DNA from: Pedobacter suwonensis
Lineage (GTDB): Bacteria; Bacteroidota; Bacteroidia; Sphingobacteriales; Sphingobacteriaceae
Assembly: GCF_900111825.1 (NCBI RefSeq)
Contig: NZ_FOJM01000012.1
Span: forward strand, 62,001 to 126,000
Length of the DNA stretch: 64,000 bases
Direction of reading: 5' to 3'
The notes beneath the pieces were generated by a model that was not told where the DNA came from, did not search any database, and saw only the letters and a list, made by a program, of their open reading frames with translations. This document shows positions 18,558 through 29,921 of the stretch, piece after piece (the first letter of the stretch is position 1; each line of letters opens with the position of its first letter). The position numbers and the translations under genes are program-made.

Positions 18558-19089
18558 TGTAATTATTTAATTGGCTTTCAGCTCCACTCATTTAATCGTC
18601 ATCCTGAACTTGTTTCAGGATCTTTATGCTAACTATCCGCTAAAAGTCTTCGACTCCTCTCAGACATAGAAACTTCCGTCATTCTGAACTTCGTTGCACT
18701 ACCATTTACTCTATTTCGAAATCACTTACTAACGATCGAATTATGAGACTATGCATTCCATCCAGCTAGGCCATACCGCCGAATCTACGTTCTACTTAAA
18801 TCCGGCCTAACAAATTTTTCGGGTTCCACTGACCAGGCCTTGCCGCTGGCTTTGAAAGAAAAATTTTCAGCCGGCATTTTTTGTTACTTTTTGATGTCAA
18901 AAAGTAAGAGCCCCTCGGCGGCGGTGAGCCGAGGCAAGACTGCGCCATAGAACAAAAAAACACAATTGTATGTCACTCATATTGATTTTTACACCATAAA
19001 TTATCCCTCAGAATGACAATCTGGAATTGCAATAGTCTTAAAGGACTTGGCATTACGATTCCCAATCAAGTTGGGAATGACGATCTATC
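18558..19089. repeat. intergenic repeat and hairpin island inside the lipid locus
   Basis: No gene is visible in these 532 bases. They hold several hairpins: 18601-18621 (ATCCTGAA/TTCAGGAT), 18884-18907 (TTACTTTTTGA/TCAAAAAGTAA), 18913-18934 (CCTCGGC/GCCGAGG) and 19058-19078 (ATTCCCAA/TTGGGAAT). Fragments such as GTCATTCTGAACTTCGTTGC recall short dispersed repeats seen elsewhere in the window. The last hairpin sits 11 bases after the phosphatidyltransferase stop and may end that transcript, leaving the hydroxylase/Aur1 pair with its own promoter. Confidence 0.7.
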
Positions 19090-20379
19090 TCAAACCTTAA
19101 TCCTTTCTACTAATACTTTCGACGGCTCCGAAGCATCATAACCTTTAATTTCAACATATTTCACATTAGGAAACCAGAATGTGCCCCCTTCAATCCGAAG
19201 GAATATCCGTTCCAGCTGCATTTTCTTATTGTTGATTGTCGCAAAAACATGATATTTCTTATCAACAGCAGATTTATTCAGGTACATCGGCAGCTTTTTA
19301 TGTGAAGTAAACCGCAATTCAAACTGGCCATTGCCTAAGTTTTTGCTAATAATGCCATAAGCGAATTTCCGCTGTATATAACTCAGTTCTTTTTTTTCAC
19401 CCTGATCTCCGTAACGCATCCAAAATACATTTACAGGTTGTTCTTTATTCACTTCTCCATGTTTATCTACATTTAACTGGCAAATGATGGTATTGGTATT
19501 CGGATCGCGCTGCAAGTAAAATAATTGATTGCTAATGTCTTTTGGTACCGGAAAACTGATCGGGGAAGGATCTGCCCCCTGCGCATTCGCAGGCAACGAA
19601 ATCATCCCGGTTAAACCTACCATAAAAACTAAACCTGCAATTAATGCCGCCTTATTATTTCCTTTTCTTTCCTTAAATTCTTGTGCTTCCAGGCCTCTTT
19701 TGGCCTCTTGAAGACGTTTAATAGCCGTAATATTGGTCAATACCGCCATTACAGTAATGGGCATGGTAAAAATCGACATGGTTTCGAATACATGGAAAGA
19801 AATTCCCGGCACATATAACTTATAATTACCACCGATAAAATGACCTGCAATACCGCAGAAGATGGCAAAAACGCCAATGGTCACTACCCGCTCCGGTCGC
19901 TGCATTAAACCGCCTTTACACTCCACTCCTAATCCTTCTGCCCTTGCACGCGTGTAACTCACCATCATCGAACCAATTAATGCAATAAAAGCAAACAATG
20001 AACTTAAAAAGTAATGATGTGCCACCAGGTAATAACAGATACCCAAAAACATAATCATTTCGCTATAACGATCGAGTACCGAATCGTACAAAGCGCCAAA
20101 CTTCGAACTCATGTTCCCTAGTCGCGCCACCTGGCCATCGAGCATGTCGAAAAGACCAGCAAAAAGCACCAGTGCACCTCCCCAACCAATGTAAGACATG
20201 TCGCCTCGGTTAGATTTTTCTGCACCAAGCACAAAAATAACGGCCACGCCAATATTTAAAATTAAACCTATGGTAGTGACGGCATTAGGTGTTAAACCCA
20301 TTTTGATCAATCCCTTTACAAAAGGATTAATGACTTTATAAATGCCCTGTTGCAGGCTGTCTCTCAGATTTTTTTCCAT
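19090..20379 (-). CDS. CDP-alcohol phosphatidyltransferase fused to exported DUF4833 domain
   Basis: A 429-residue two-part protein. Residues 1-225 are a CDP-alcohol phosphatidyltransferase with the complete signature D78-x2-DG-x2-AR-x8-G95-x3-D99-x3-D103 and six membrane helices. Given the neighbouring inositol-3-phosphate synthase and PgpA genes, it probably joins CDP-diacylglycerol (or CDP-ceramide) with inositol 3-phosphate. Residues 244-267 form a second hydrophobic stretch ending PANAQGA, like a signal peptide, and 270-429 match the DUF4833 type of Bacteroidota beta-rich domain, which would then be periplasmic. The frame is continuous, so the fusion is real unless there is a sequencing error. 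It starts 8 bases after the DUF5686 gene stop. Confidence 0.88.
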   Translation of the reverse strand: MEKNLRDSLQQGIYKVINPFVKGLIKMGLTPNAVTTIGLILNIGVAVIFVLGAEKSNRGDMSYIGWGGALVLFAGLFDMLDGQVARLGNMSSKFGALYDSVLDRYSEMIMFLGICYYLVAHHYFLSSLFAFIALIGSMMVSYTRARAEGLGVECKGGLMQRPERVVTIGVFAIFCGIAGHFIGGNYKLYVPGISFHVFETMSIFTMPITVMAVLTNITAIKRLQEAKRGLEAQEFKERKGNNKAALIAGLVFMVGLTGMISLPANAQGADPSPISFPVPKDISNQLFYLQRDPNTNTIICQLNVDKHGEVNKEQPVNVFWMRYGDQGEKKELSYIQRKFAYGIISKNLGNGQFELRFTSHKKLPMYLNKSAVDKKYHVFATINNKKMQLERIFLRIEGGTFWFPNVKYVEIKGYDASEPSKVLVERIKV

Positions 20380-20387
20380 AGCTTATT

Positions 20388-22931
20388 TTAAAAATCAAAT
20401 TTTACCCTTGCCCTGATCCCCCATTCCGAAACTTCCGGATTATTGAGGTAACTGAAGCGTTTTACCAGATCTACCCGCAATAACTTAAAGATGTTAGCCA
20501 CACCGATACTGCCTTCCATATAGGGTGTATTGCCCAATGCATAAGTTCTTTGTGAACCGTTCTCATAAACCGGAAGCTGGTATAATCCGGTTTGAAAATT
20601 CGGATTATTCTCATTCCGCAAGCCACCATACAGGGCTTTGAATGAGAACACTTCCCTCAACTTCAATTTCTTGATCAACGGCATTTTATTAAAAAAGAAG
20701 CCATTAAAATTATGATCGATATTAATGCTTACGTAATGATCACTCACAAACTCCAGAAAGTTCATTAAGTTGTATGAGTTAAGCTGATAAGCATAAGTTT
20801 GATTGGCACGGTGGATATCCAGCAAAGGAAAAGGCACTTTTCCGGCAATGTAGCTACCCTCTACCGTTACATCGCTATAACCCAGCTGCGATAAATAAAA
20901 ACGTTTATCGATGCTTCCCAGCAGGTTGTGATAATTGTATTCGCCGCCTAAAACGCCTTTCAAACCCGCGGTGTAACGGATATTAAATACGGGATAACGA
21001 TCGGCAATGGGCACTCGGTATATTTTCCCCTGGTAAAATTTCTCATTCGGGGCGTACCTTAACTGAACAGAAACTTCACTGGTGGTTAACCGGTTTACCA
21101 ACTGGTTATTTGTATTCAGGTAACTTAAACCGCCGGCCGGTGTCTGGCTCCATTTTTTGAAACCCAGGTTATACGAAAAGTGATTTTCGAACTCCTTTAC
21201 ATAATCCAAACGATAGAAATCGTTATACAACAGCATATCGTTTACGCCACGTTTAAACGAGAGCAGGAAATTATCTTCCTGTACAAACTGCAACTCTTGT
21301 CCGGGTATTTTAGTATCGCGCTGAAAACTGGCCCTCACATACTGTTGAGGGAATGCGTAGATCGATTTATTGTTCAGTGAATAAGTACCGGAAAGGAAAA
21401 ACTTCCATTTCTCATCTTTAATGCCATAAGCCAGATAGTTTTCGAAATAGTAACGTTTGCTCAATTCTGGAGTGGTTCGGCCACCGAACCGTAGCCTTAA
21501 ACCTTCTACATTGTTAAAACTGTAAAAGGTGTTTACCGGACCTATTTCATAGGGGCCAAGATTCTGATAACCTGCAAATAAAAGGGTCACGATTTTCATG
21601 GTCCGCTTGAAAGATGGCAGATTTTGCAGCGTATCAATATTGCTGTAAATCTTCAGCTGGTTCTTCGAAATGGTATCTAACCGGTTATTCTCCCAAAATT
21701 TATCGTCTTTTTTTGCCGCATCAGCCAGTACTACGCTGCTTTTCCCTTGAAAAATCGTATCCGGCAGCACCGTATCATACCGGTAATTTTTAAAAGTAAC
21801 CGAACGCTCGCCTGTAAAGCCAATACCTTTGGTTTTACCAATGCCGAAATCGGCCAGTAAACTGCTTTTGCTCAAACTGTATTTACCTTTATCGTTCTGT
21901 TCAAAATTCAGATCGATTTTAAGTGCACGTACAAAATTGAGGTTAATATTTTTGTTTACCCCGAAAGAGGCTCCTGTAACCGCATAATGCCTATCATTGG
22001 TCACGTAAATCTTCCCTTCGAACAACATATCGCCGGTATTACGCGGGGTAAAAGACAGTTCTATTATTTCAGGTTTCTGTGTTTTAATGGTATCGGTAAT
22101 GAAAAACTTATAAAAATTAGGCGCACCATCTGCAATAGGACTCAAAAACTCATTACTGATCACGGAGATATTATTCTTATAAATATCAATATCCTGATAC
22201 ATCCTGTCGAAATAGGATTTCATTCCTTTATTATCAATGTATCGGCTATCAAACTGGACCTGTTTTTCTCCGATTATAATCGTTTTGTTCTTTTCCGGAT
22301 CTTTACTCAGGTAATGATCGGCCAGTTGCTCCCGAATATAAATCGGAAGAAGATTTTTCCCTCCAATTAATGTCGAATCCTGCTCCTGAAACAGAAACTG
22401 ATAATTCTTAAACATCCTTTTATTCTTAAACTTATCTGATACATTGCTCAGTGAGAAGAGCATTTTTTCATATTGCCTGAAAGAAGCAGTATTATAACTT
22501 TTAATGCGGTTTTCATCTTTATGCGCAATTACCTGGCGGATCAATTCCACCGCGGGATTATCTTTATTTCGATACTTTGTCTTTTTACCGCCCACCACAA
22601 CCACTTCATCCAAGACTCTCGAATCGGGTACCATGGCAATATCCAGTTCCTGCGTTGCGGATGGAACAGTATTTTTAAGAACACTACGATAACCAACATA
22701 GTTGAAACTGATCTCATTTTGTGGGTTTGGAGAAACAAGTAAATATTTCCCGTTTACATCGGTCTGTGTACCAATCTGGGTATCTTTAAAGAAAACCGAA
22801 ACATTGGGCAGCGTTTCTTTGGTTACGGCATCGCGTACCGTACCAGATACAACAGTTCTTTGGCCAAAGGCATTTACCTGCAAAATAAAACAGAGCGTAA
22901 CGAATAATAAAAATGAATAAATCGGTTTCAT
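20388..22931 (-). CDS. DUF5686 outer-membrane protein with carboxypeptidase-like domain
   Basis: An 847-residue exported protein. The signal peptide ends VNAFGQ; a carboxypeptidase-regulatory domain covers about 28-105 (SGTVRDAVTKETLPNVS, ending LDEVVVVGGKK), as in TonB receptors. No TonB plug follows; instead there is a DUF5686-type region and a C-terminal part with alternating strand pattern ending VKFDF, as expected for a beta-barrel. It sits within the lipid operon: its ATG directly follows the GtrA stop codon (TAA then ATG). I infer a role at the outer membrane in export, insertion or remodelling of the lipids made by its neighbours; this is not established for the family. Confidence 0.82.
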   Translation of the reverse strand: MKPIYSFLLFVTLCFILQVNAFGQRTVVSGTVRDAVTKETLPNVSVFFKDTQIGTQTDVNGKYLLVSPNPQNEISFNYVGYRSVLKNTVPSATQELDIAMVPDSRVLDEVVVVGGKKTKYRNKDNPAVELIRQVIAHKDENRIKSYNTASFRQYEKMLFSLSNVSDKFKNKRMFKNYQFLFQEQDSTLIGGKNLLPIYIREQLADHYLSKDPEKNKTIIIGEKQVQFDSRYIDNKGMKSYFDRMYQDIDIYKNNISVISNEFLSPIADGAPNFYKFFITDTIKTQKPEIIELSFTPRNTGDMLFEGKIYVTNDRHYAVTGASFGVNKNINLNFVRALKIDLNFEQNDKGKYSLSKSSLLADFGIGKTKGIGFTGERSVTFKNYRYDTVLPDTIFQGKSSVVLADAAKKDDKFWENNRLDTISKNQLKIYSNIDTLQNLPSFKRTMKIVTLLFAGYQNLGPYEIGPVNTFYSFNNVEGLRLRFGGRTTPELSKRYYFENYLAYGIKDEKWKFFLSGTYSLNNKSIYAFPQQYVRASFQRDTKIPGQELQFVQEDNFLLSFKRGVNDMLLYNDFYRLDYVKEFENHFSYNLGFKKWSQTPAGGLSYLNTNNQLVNRLTTSEVSVQLRYAPNEKFYQGKIYRVPIADRYPVFNIRYTAGLKGVLGGEYNYHNLLGSIDKRFYLSQLGYSDVTVEGSYIAGKVPFPLLDIHRANQTYAYQLNSYNLMNFLEFVSDHYVSINIDHNFNGFFFNKMPLIKKLKLREVFSFKALYGGLRNENNPNFQTGLYQLPVYENGSQRTYALGNTPYMEGSIGVANIFKLLRVDLVKRFSYLNNPEVSEWGIRARVKFDF

Positions 22932-23306
22932 TTAATTTGAAAAAATAAACTGCTTTTGCATGATATAATTGTAGCTGATACCCGTTAAAACGGAGCTCAA
23001 GACTTTGGCGAGTACGTAATTGAGATTAAAAAAATGCGTGAGCATAAATACCCCCGAGGTTACAATGATCAGGTTGCCAGCCCATACCAAAATATATTTT
23101 AATATCTGCCACCTAATGGCTGTAGATTCACTTTCAAAAACCCATTTACGGTTTACGTAAAAGTTAACGGCACCACCTGCTACCGTGCCTGTTATACTGG
23201 CTGCCAGGTACCACCATCCTAAAAGATTTACGGCCATAATAGTCACACCGAAATCTGTTGCCGAGGCCACTAACGATGATGCCTGTGCTTTGAGGAAAGT
23301 AAACAT
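22932..23306 (-). CDS. GtrA-like small membrane protein
   Basis: A 124-residue protein with four hydrophobic helices and the GtrA pattern: an N-terminal ATDFGVTIMAVNLLGWWYLAA segment, GGAVNFYVNRKWVF after helix two, and a C-terminal YNYIMQKQFIF. GtrA proteins are thought to help move lipid-linked sugars across the inner membrane. Here, 5 bases after PgpA and directly before the DUF5686 gene, it could flip phosphatidylinositol or another inositol lipid. That substrate is an inference from context. Confidence 0.85.
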   Translation of the reverse strand: MFTFLKAQASSLVASATDFGVTIMAVNLLGWWYLAASITGTVAGGAVNFYVNRKWVFESESTAIRWQILKYILVWAGNLIIVTSGVFMLTHFFNLNYVLAKVLSSVLTGISYNYIMQKQFIFSN

Positions 23307-23311
23307 CAGGT

Positions 23312-23767
23312 TTAAAATATTGCTAAAACAACGATGAGTTGCAGTATAATATTCGCATAAATTCCAGCCAGCACATCGTCAGCCATTACCCCCCAACCAC
23401 CAGGCAGCTCTTCTAATCTGCGGATGCCAAATGGTTTAAGAATATCAAAAAACCTAAAAAGAATAAGACCGATCAGGGTATATTGCCATTTTAAAGGTAT
23501 AAGCAGTAATGTAATGCACATTCCGGCAACTTCATCAATTACTACCCGGTTGTGGTCTTTACCCCAAATCTCCTCTACCCTATCGGCACTCATTACCCCA
23601 ATCATTACAATGAACATGGTAAAAAGTATAGGCCATAGATATGGATTGGTATAAGGGCCCTGGGAAAGGTGCCAGCAAATACACGTTGCTATTGCAGCGT
23701 AAGTACCGGCACCTTTACCGATGTAGCCAATGCCCAAAGCCGTTGAAAGAAATTTGTGGATAAACAC
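23312..23767 (-). CDS. pgpA: PgpA-family lipid phosphatase, probably acting on phosphatidylinositol phosphate
   Basis: A 151-residue membrane phosphatase of the phosphatidylglycerophosphatase A family. Motifs: GKGAGT near residue 18, the acidic VVIDEVAGM near 75-83, and FRFFDILKPFGIRRLEELPGG followed by GVMADDVLAGIYAN. It starts with GTG at 23767, sharing one base with the inositol-3-phosphate synthase stop (TAGTG), so it is tightly coupled. Within an inositol-lipid cluster it more likely removes the phosphate from phosphatidylinositol phosphate to give phosphatidylinositol, a role shown for a PgpA-type enzyme in Bacteroides inositol-lipid synthesis. A housekeeping phosphatidylglycerophosphatase role is the alternative. 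Confidence 0.9.
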   Translation of the reverse strand: MFIHKFLSTALGIGYIGKGAGTYAAIATCICWHLSQGPYTNPYLWPILFTMFIVMIGVMSADRVEEIWGKDHNRVVIDEVAGMCITLLLIPLKWQYTLIGLILFRFFDILKPFGIRRLEELPGGWGVMADDVLAGIYANIILQLIVVLAIF

Positions 23768-25092
23768 TATACTGTTTCTATCAGTTCTTCTTCGTAATCC
23801 TGACCTAAATGGGTAATCAATTCTTCACCCATAATGTAACGCAGGGTATTCTGAAGTTTCATTAACTGTTTAAAAATGTCGTTTTCTGCAGGGACACCCG
23901 GGATTGTTTGTGGCGATTTCAGGTAGAATGATAACCATTCCTGAATGCCCGACATATTTGCACGTTTAGCCAGATCGATAAACAGCGCAAGATCTAATAC
24001 TATCGGTGCGGCCAAAATCGAATCGCGGCAAAGGAAATTAATTTTGATCTGCATTTTGTAACCCAACCAACCGAAAATATCGATGTTATCCCAGCTCTCT
24101 TTGTTATCACCGTGAGGCGGATAGTAGTTGATCCTGATTTTGTGGTACATGTCGCCGTACAGATCATGATTGAGCTCCGGTTTAAAGATATCTTCCAGTA
24201 CACCCAGTTTTGATACTTCTTTGGTTTTGAAGTTATCCGGATCATCTAACACCAAACCATCTCGGTTACCCAGAATATTATCAGAAAACCAACCGTTTAC
24301 ACCTAACGAACGTGCCGCTAAACCAGGTGCCAAAATGGTTTTCATCAAGGTTTGACCGGTTTTAAAATCTTTACCGGCAATTGGGGTATTGGTTTCTTTA
24401 GCCAGTTCGATCAAAGCAGGAATATCTACCGTTAAGTTTGGCGCACCGTTAGCAAAAGGAATTCCCAATTTTAACGCCGCGTAAGCATAAATCATACTTG
24501 GCGCGATACGTAGATCGTTGTCTCTTAAACCCTGCTCAAAAGCGGCAAGTGATTCGTGAACTTCTGATGGTTCGAAATAAATTTCGGTAGAGCCACACCA
24601 AACAAGTACAATACGGTCGCAGTTGTTTGCAGCTTTAAAGTTTTTGATATCTTCCATTACAGCTAAAGCCAGTTCATAACGGTTATCGATATCTTTTACA
24701 TATTTGCCATCCAGGTTTTTTACGTAGTTTCTGTCGAAAGCAGCGCGCATCGGTTTAATGGCCTGTAATTCTTCGCGTACATCGCGCAAAAGGTTGGCAT
24801 CCAATACGCGGGCGTTTAAAGCAGCTTCGTAAACATTATCCTCGTAAACATCCCAGCCACCGAAAACCAAATCTTCCAGATTGGCCAGAGGAACAAAATC
24901 TTTTATTTTTGGCTCCTTTTTTTCTGTTCTTTTACCTAAACGGATCGTACCCATCTGCGTTAAAGAACCGATCGGCTTTGAGATGCCTTTTTTAATTGCA
25001 GCAACTCCGGCGATCATGGTTGTTGCTACGGCGCCTAATCCCGGCATTAATATTCCCAGCTTACCTTCAGCTGCTTTTACTTGTTCTTTCAT
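23767..25092 (-). CDS. ino1: inositol-3-phosphate synthase
   Basis: A 441-residue cytosolic NAD-dependent enzyme converting glucose 6-phosphate to myo-inositol 3-phosphate. Visible are the N-terminal nucleotide-binding glycine stretch (MPGLGAVATTMIAG), the AGKDFKTGQTL motif near residue 238, NILGNRDGLVLDDP near 270 and INYYPPHGDNKESWDNIDI near 323, all typical of Ino1. The length agrees with bacterial members. It lies between the ceramide reductase candidate (18-base gap) and pgpA (one-base overlap), which ties inositol supply directly to sphingolipid production. Confidence 0.95.
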   Translation of the reverse strand: MKEQVKAAEGKLGILMPGLGAVATTMIAGVAAIKKGISKPIGSLTQMGTIRLGKRTEKKEPKIKDFVPLANLEDLVFGGWDVYEDNVYEAALNARVLDANLLRDVREELQAIKPMRAAFDRNYVKNLDGKYVKDIDNRYELALAVMEDIKNFKAANNCDRIVLVWCGSTEIYFEPSEVHESLAAFEQGLRDNDLRIAPSMIYAYAALKLGIPFANGAPNLTVDIPALIELAKETNTPIAGKDFKTGQTLMKTILAPGLAARSLGVNGWFSDNILGNRDGLVLDDPDNFKTKEVSKLGVLEDIFKPELNHDLYGDMYHKIRINYYPPHGDNKESWDNIDIFGWLGYKMQIKINFLCRDSILAAPIVLDLALFIDLAKRANMSGIQEWLSFYLKSPQTIPGVPAENDIFKQLMKLQNTLRYIMGEELITHLGQDYEEELIETV

Positions 25093-25110
25093 TCTATTTT
25101 ATTTAAAATC

Positions 25111-26096
25111 TTATAACCAATTGTTTTTACGGTACCAGTTGATGGTTTCATTTAGTCCCTGTTCCAGGCCAAACCGGGGGGCAAAACCAAAATCATTCTG
25201 AATATTTTTAATGTCGCAGCCCCAGTTAGGCGCCGTGAGTTCTTTTATCTTATCTACATTTAAGGCGGGTATTTTATTAAACATGCCATATAAATGCTCC
25301 ATCGACCAGGCCAAACCTTTAATCAATGGCACAGGTACATTTAACCTTATTGTTTTTTTGCCTAAGGCTTTCCTTGCATAATGAGCAAGCGATGAACGCT
25401 TGTATACTGCCCCATCTGATATATTATAAGCCCTGCCCACCACATAAGAAGCAAGTACCTTAATGATAAGGTCGGCAAGATCGGTCGCATACACGAAACT
25501 GAGTTCCTGTTCCTGCTTGCCAATGTAAAGCTCCAGCCCAGCCTTGATGGTTTTGATCAGTATGAAAATATCTTTCTCCCGAGGACCATAAACCGCAGTG
25601 GGCCTGATTATAATTAAGGGCAAATCCGAAATCTGGGCAAGGTATGTTTCGGCTAATGCTTTGCTGATCCCATAACTGGTTACCGGATTTGAAGCACCAT
25701 TATCCGTTAGCCTTTCATTTTTTTGCTTTAAAGGTCCCAGTGCCGCCAAACTGCTGATGAATACAAACTTCTTGATGCGATGTGTGGATCTTGAAGCAGC
25801 TACCGCCAAATTCCTGGTATAGGTGGCGTTAATTTTATTGTAATCGCTTAATTTTTTTGCCTTGGTTACTGCAGCAGCATGTACAATATAATCGTACTTT
25901 TTCTCTTCAATATTCTCTTTCAGCAAATAGATCGATTCAAAATCTAGATCTACATAATTGATCTCAAAATCTTTAAGATGACCTGCAGTTGTACTGTTAC
26001 GTACATTGGCAAATACTTCCAGATTATTGGCCAAAGCAGATTTAATGAGGTGATAACCCACAAATCCCGTTGCTCCCGTTATCAACACCCGCTTTT

Positions 26097-26100
<4 letters not shown>
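25111..26100 (-). CDS. cerR: NAD-dependent epimerase-family ceramide reductase candidate
   Basis: A 329-residue extended short-chain dehydrogenase. The Rossmann motif GATGFVG spans residues 9-15, and the catalytic Y143-x3-K147 (SYGISK) and a preceding FISSLAALG are present. In Caulobacter a protein of this family (CerR) reduces the 3-keto group after N-acylation, and homologues are found next to spt and the GNAT ceramide synthase. Here the ATG overlaps the ceramide synthase candidate's stop by four bases (ATGA), so the three genes are coupled. A nucleotide-sugar epimerase would be the generic annotation; the context argues for CerR. Confidence 0.82.
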
Positions 26101-28429
<2,329 letters not shown>

Positions 28430-28523
28430 TTATATTCTTCAGTTTTTTAAAACCCGTTCTGAAACATTGATCTGCAACCTGAATGCTACTTGTAGAAATT
28501 AAAATCAACAGCGTAGATTAAGG

Positions 28524-28553
28524 CAACATTAACCAAATGATTTGATCACACAA
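28524..28553 (-). promoter_or_regulatory. possible promoter of the sphingolipid operon
   Basis: On the minus strand TAATGTTG (28524-28531) differs at one position from the TAnnTTTG -7 word, and a TTG lies 19 bases upstream at 28551-28553. It would give a leader of about 95 bases before spt. Confidence 0.4.
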
Positions 28554-28584
28554 TTTTAGTGCGTAAGTGAAGCCAAAAAAAGGT

Positions 28585-28634
28585 TCAAATGTGGGATATA
28601 TTGGTCAAAATGTTGGATAGGCAAAATGTGACAT
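28585..28634. promoter_or_regulatory. three direct repeats upstream of spt
   Basis: TCAAATGTGGGATA (28585-28598), TCAAAATGTTGGATA (28605-28619) and CAAAATGTGACAT (28622-28634) repeat the core CAAAWTGTKGGATA with 20- and 16-base spacing. They sit 32-80 bases beyond the proposed -33 element of spt and before the divergent AraC-family gene, a place where an activator would bind. The remaining 28430-28961 gap is very AT-rich and holds no gene. Confidence 0.45.
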
Positions 28635-28813
28635 TTAGATGAATTGACTAATTGACATTCTGACTTTTATTATAAAATAGTAAAAAGGTTAAAAAGTAGA
28701 CTAAAAAGCGCTTAAATAACATAAATAACTGTTTTAAAGCATTTTAATTTATTTAAATTATTAATCAAAAACGTAAAAATCAATCAGAAATTAGTCATTT
28801 AAAAAAAATATTC

Positions 28814-28843
28814 TTGCAAAATTAATTCTGAACATTACATTTG
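28814..28843 (+). promoter_or_regulatory. promoter of the AraC-family gene
   Basis: TTG at 28814-28816 and TACATTTG at 28836-28843 form a Bacteroidota-type promoter (TAnnTTTG matched fully, 19-base spacing). It predicts a leader of roughly 110 bases before the ATG at 28962. Confidence 0.6.
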
Positions 28844-28961
28844 CGAGATCAAAAATCCGATAGATAAGGGGGCAAAAACTATCCAAATAGGGTGGATGAA
28901 ATTGTGGTGCAAAAGATGATTGGATCTGTTAAGAAATGATTAAAAATACGGAACAATTTTT

Positions 28962-29858
28962 ATGCAAGAAGATTTACTCACCAAAACTTTTTCTGAAAAA
29001 GACCATGAGGAAGCGCTGTCTTTAAATGATGGTCTGATGGCTAAAATCCATCATAGCACAGATCCCAATTATTGCAGTTCCGAGCCGTTCCGCGTATCAA
29101 GTTATGCGCTAATCCTGATCACTAAAGGGAAAATGAACCTCAGGATAAATTTTACAGAACATGTATTAAACCAAAGGGATATTCTACTTATTTTTCCGCA
29201 TGCTGTTTATGAAATAAGAGATAACAGCGAGGTTTCATTTATCAGTATTCATTTTAGCAAAAGTTATTTAAAAACCAGAGGGGTATTTTTTAACAGTGGC
29301 GAAGCTTACAGAATGTTCCAGACCGATCCTATCCATAAATTTTCATTATCAAAAGAAGAGCATACATTCATTTATTATGACATGCTTGCCATACACAAAA
29401 AACTGAATGTACCTAAAGATACGCCTCAGATTAAAAACATTGTTCACAACAGCTTTTTAGAACTCTTGTATGATATTTTTCTGTTAAAGCACAAACAGAA
29501 AGATGCAATGCCTTTTGTGCATGATAGCAAAACAGAGCTTACGAACCGGTTTTTATCGCTGGTATCAGAAAATTTCAAAAAGGAAAAGCGTGTAATTTAT
29601 TATGCCAACCGCTTACGCATTACACCCAGGCATTTATCACAAGTAGTGAAACATGTAACGGATAGAACAGCGGGAGAAATCATTGATGAAATGGTCATCA
29701 GGGAGGCGAAATTATTACTAACGAGCCACAGAATGAATATTTCGGAAGTAGCCATGGAACTGCGTTTTAGCAATTCCTCTTTTTTTGGTAAATATTTTAA
29801 AAAGCAGACGGGAGTTACCCCGTCTGAATATAAATTATCGAATAATATTGCGGTTTAA
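28962..29858 (+). CDS. AraC-family transcriptional regulator
   Basis: A 298-residue regulator. An N-terminal cupin-like sensing part (about 30-150, with LILITKGKMNLRINF) is followed by a C-terminal AraC DNA-binding domain (about 190-293): YANRLRITPRHLSQVVKHV forms the first helix-turn-helix and ISEVAMELRFSNSSFFGKYFKKQTGVTPSEYK the second, ending with the family signature. It is divergent from the spt operon, separated by 532 bases holding direct repeats. It may control the lipid operon, itself, or something else; no ligand can be read. Confidence 0.92.
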   Translation: MQEDLLTKTFSEKDHEEALSLNDGLMAKIHHSTDPNYCSSEPFRVSSYALILITKGKMNLRINFTEHVLNQRDILLIFPHAVYEIRDNSEVSFISIHFSKSYLKTRGVFFNSGEAYRMFQTDPIHKFSLSKEEHTFIYYDMLAIHKKLNVPKDTPQIKNIVHNSFLELLYDIFLLKHKQKDAMPFVHDSKTELTNRFLSLVSENFKKEKRVIYYANRLRITPRHLSQVVKHVTDRTAGEIIDEMVIREAKLLLTSHRMNISEVAMELRFSNSSFFGKYFKKQTGVTPSEYKLSNNIAV

Positions 29859-29864
29859 GATTTA

Positions 29865-29910
29865 ACCACAGATATAAAATCCCTGTAGATCCGTGTATAT
29901 CTTTGGCTTA
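29865..29910. repeat. copy of a dispersed ACCACAGAT-type intergenic repeat
   Basis: The sequence begins ACCACAGAT and contains ATCCGTGTATATCT, related to 31108-31170 (ACCACAGAT, then TATCCGTGTTCATCTGTG) and more loosely to 38562-38590. Such short elements are scattered between genes in many Bacteroidota genomes. Confidence 0.5.
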
Positions 29911-29921
29911 AATCAATTGGA

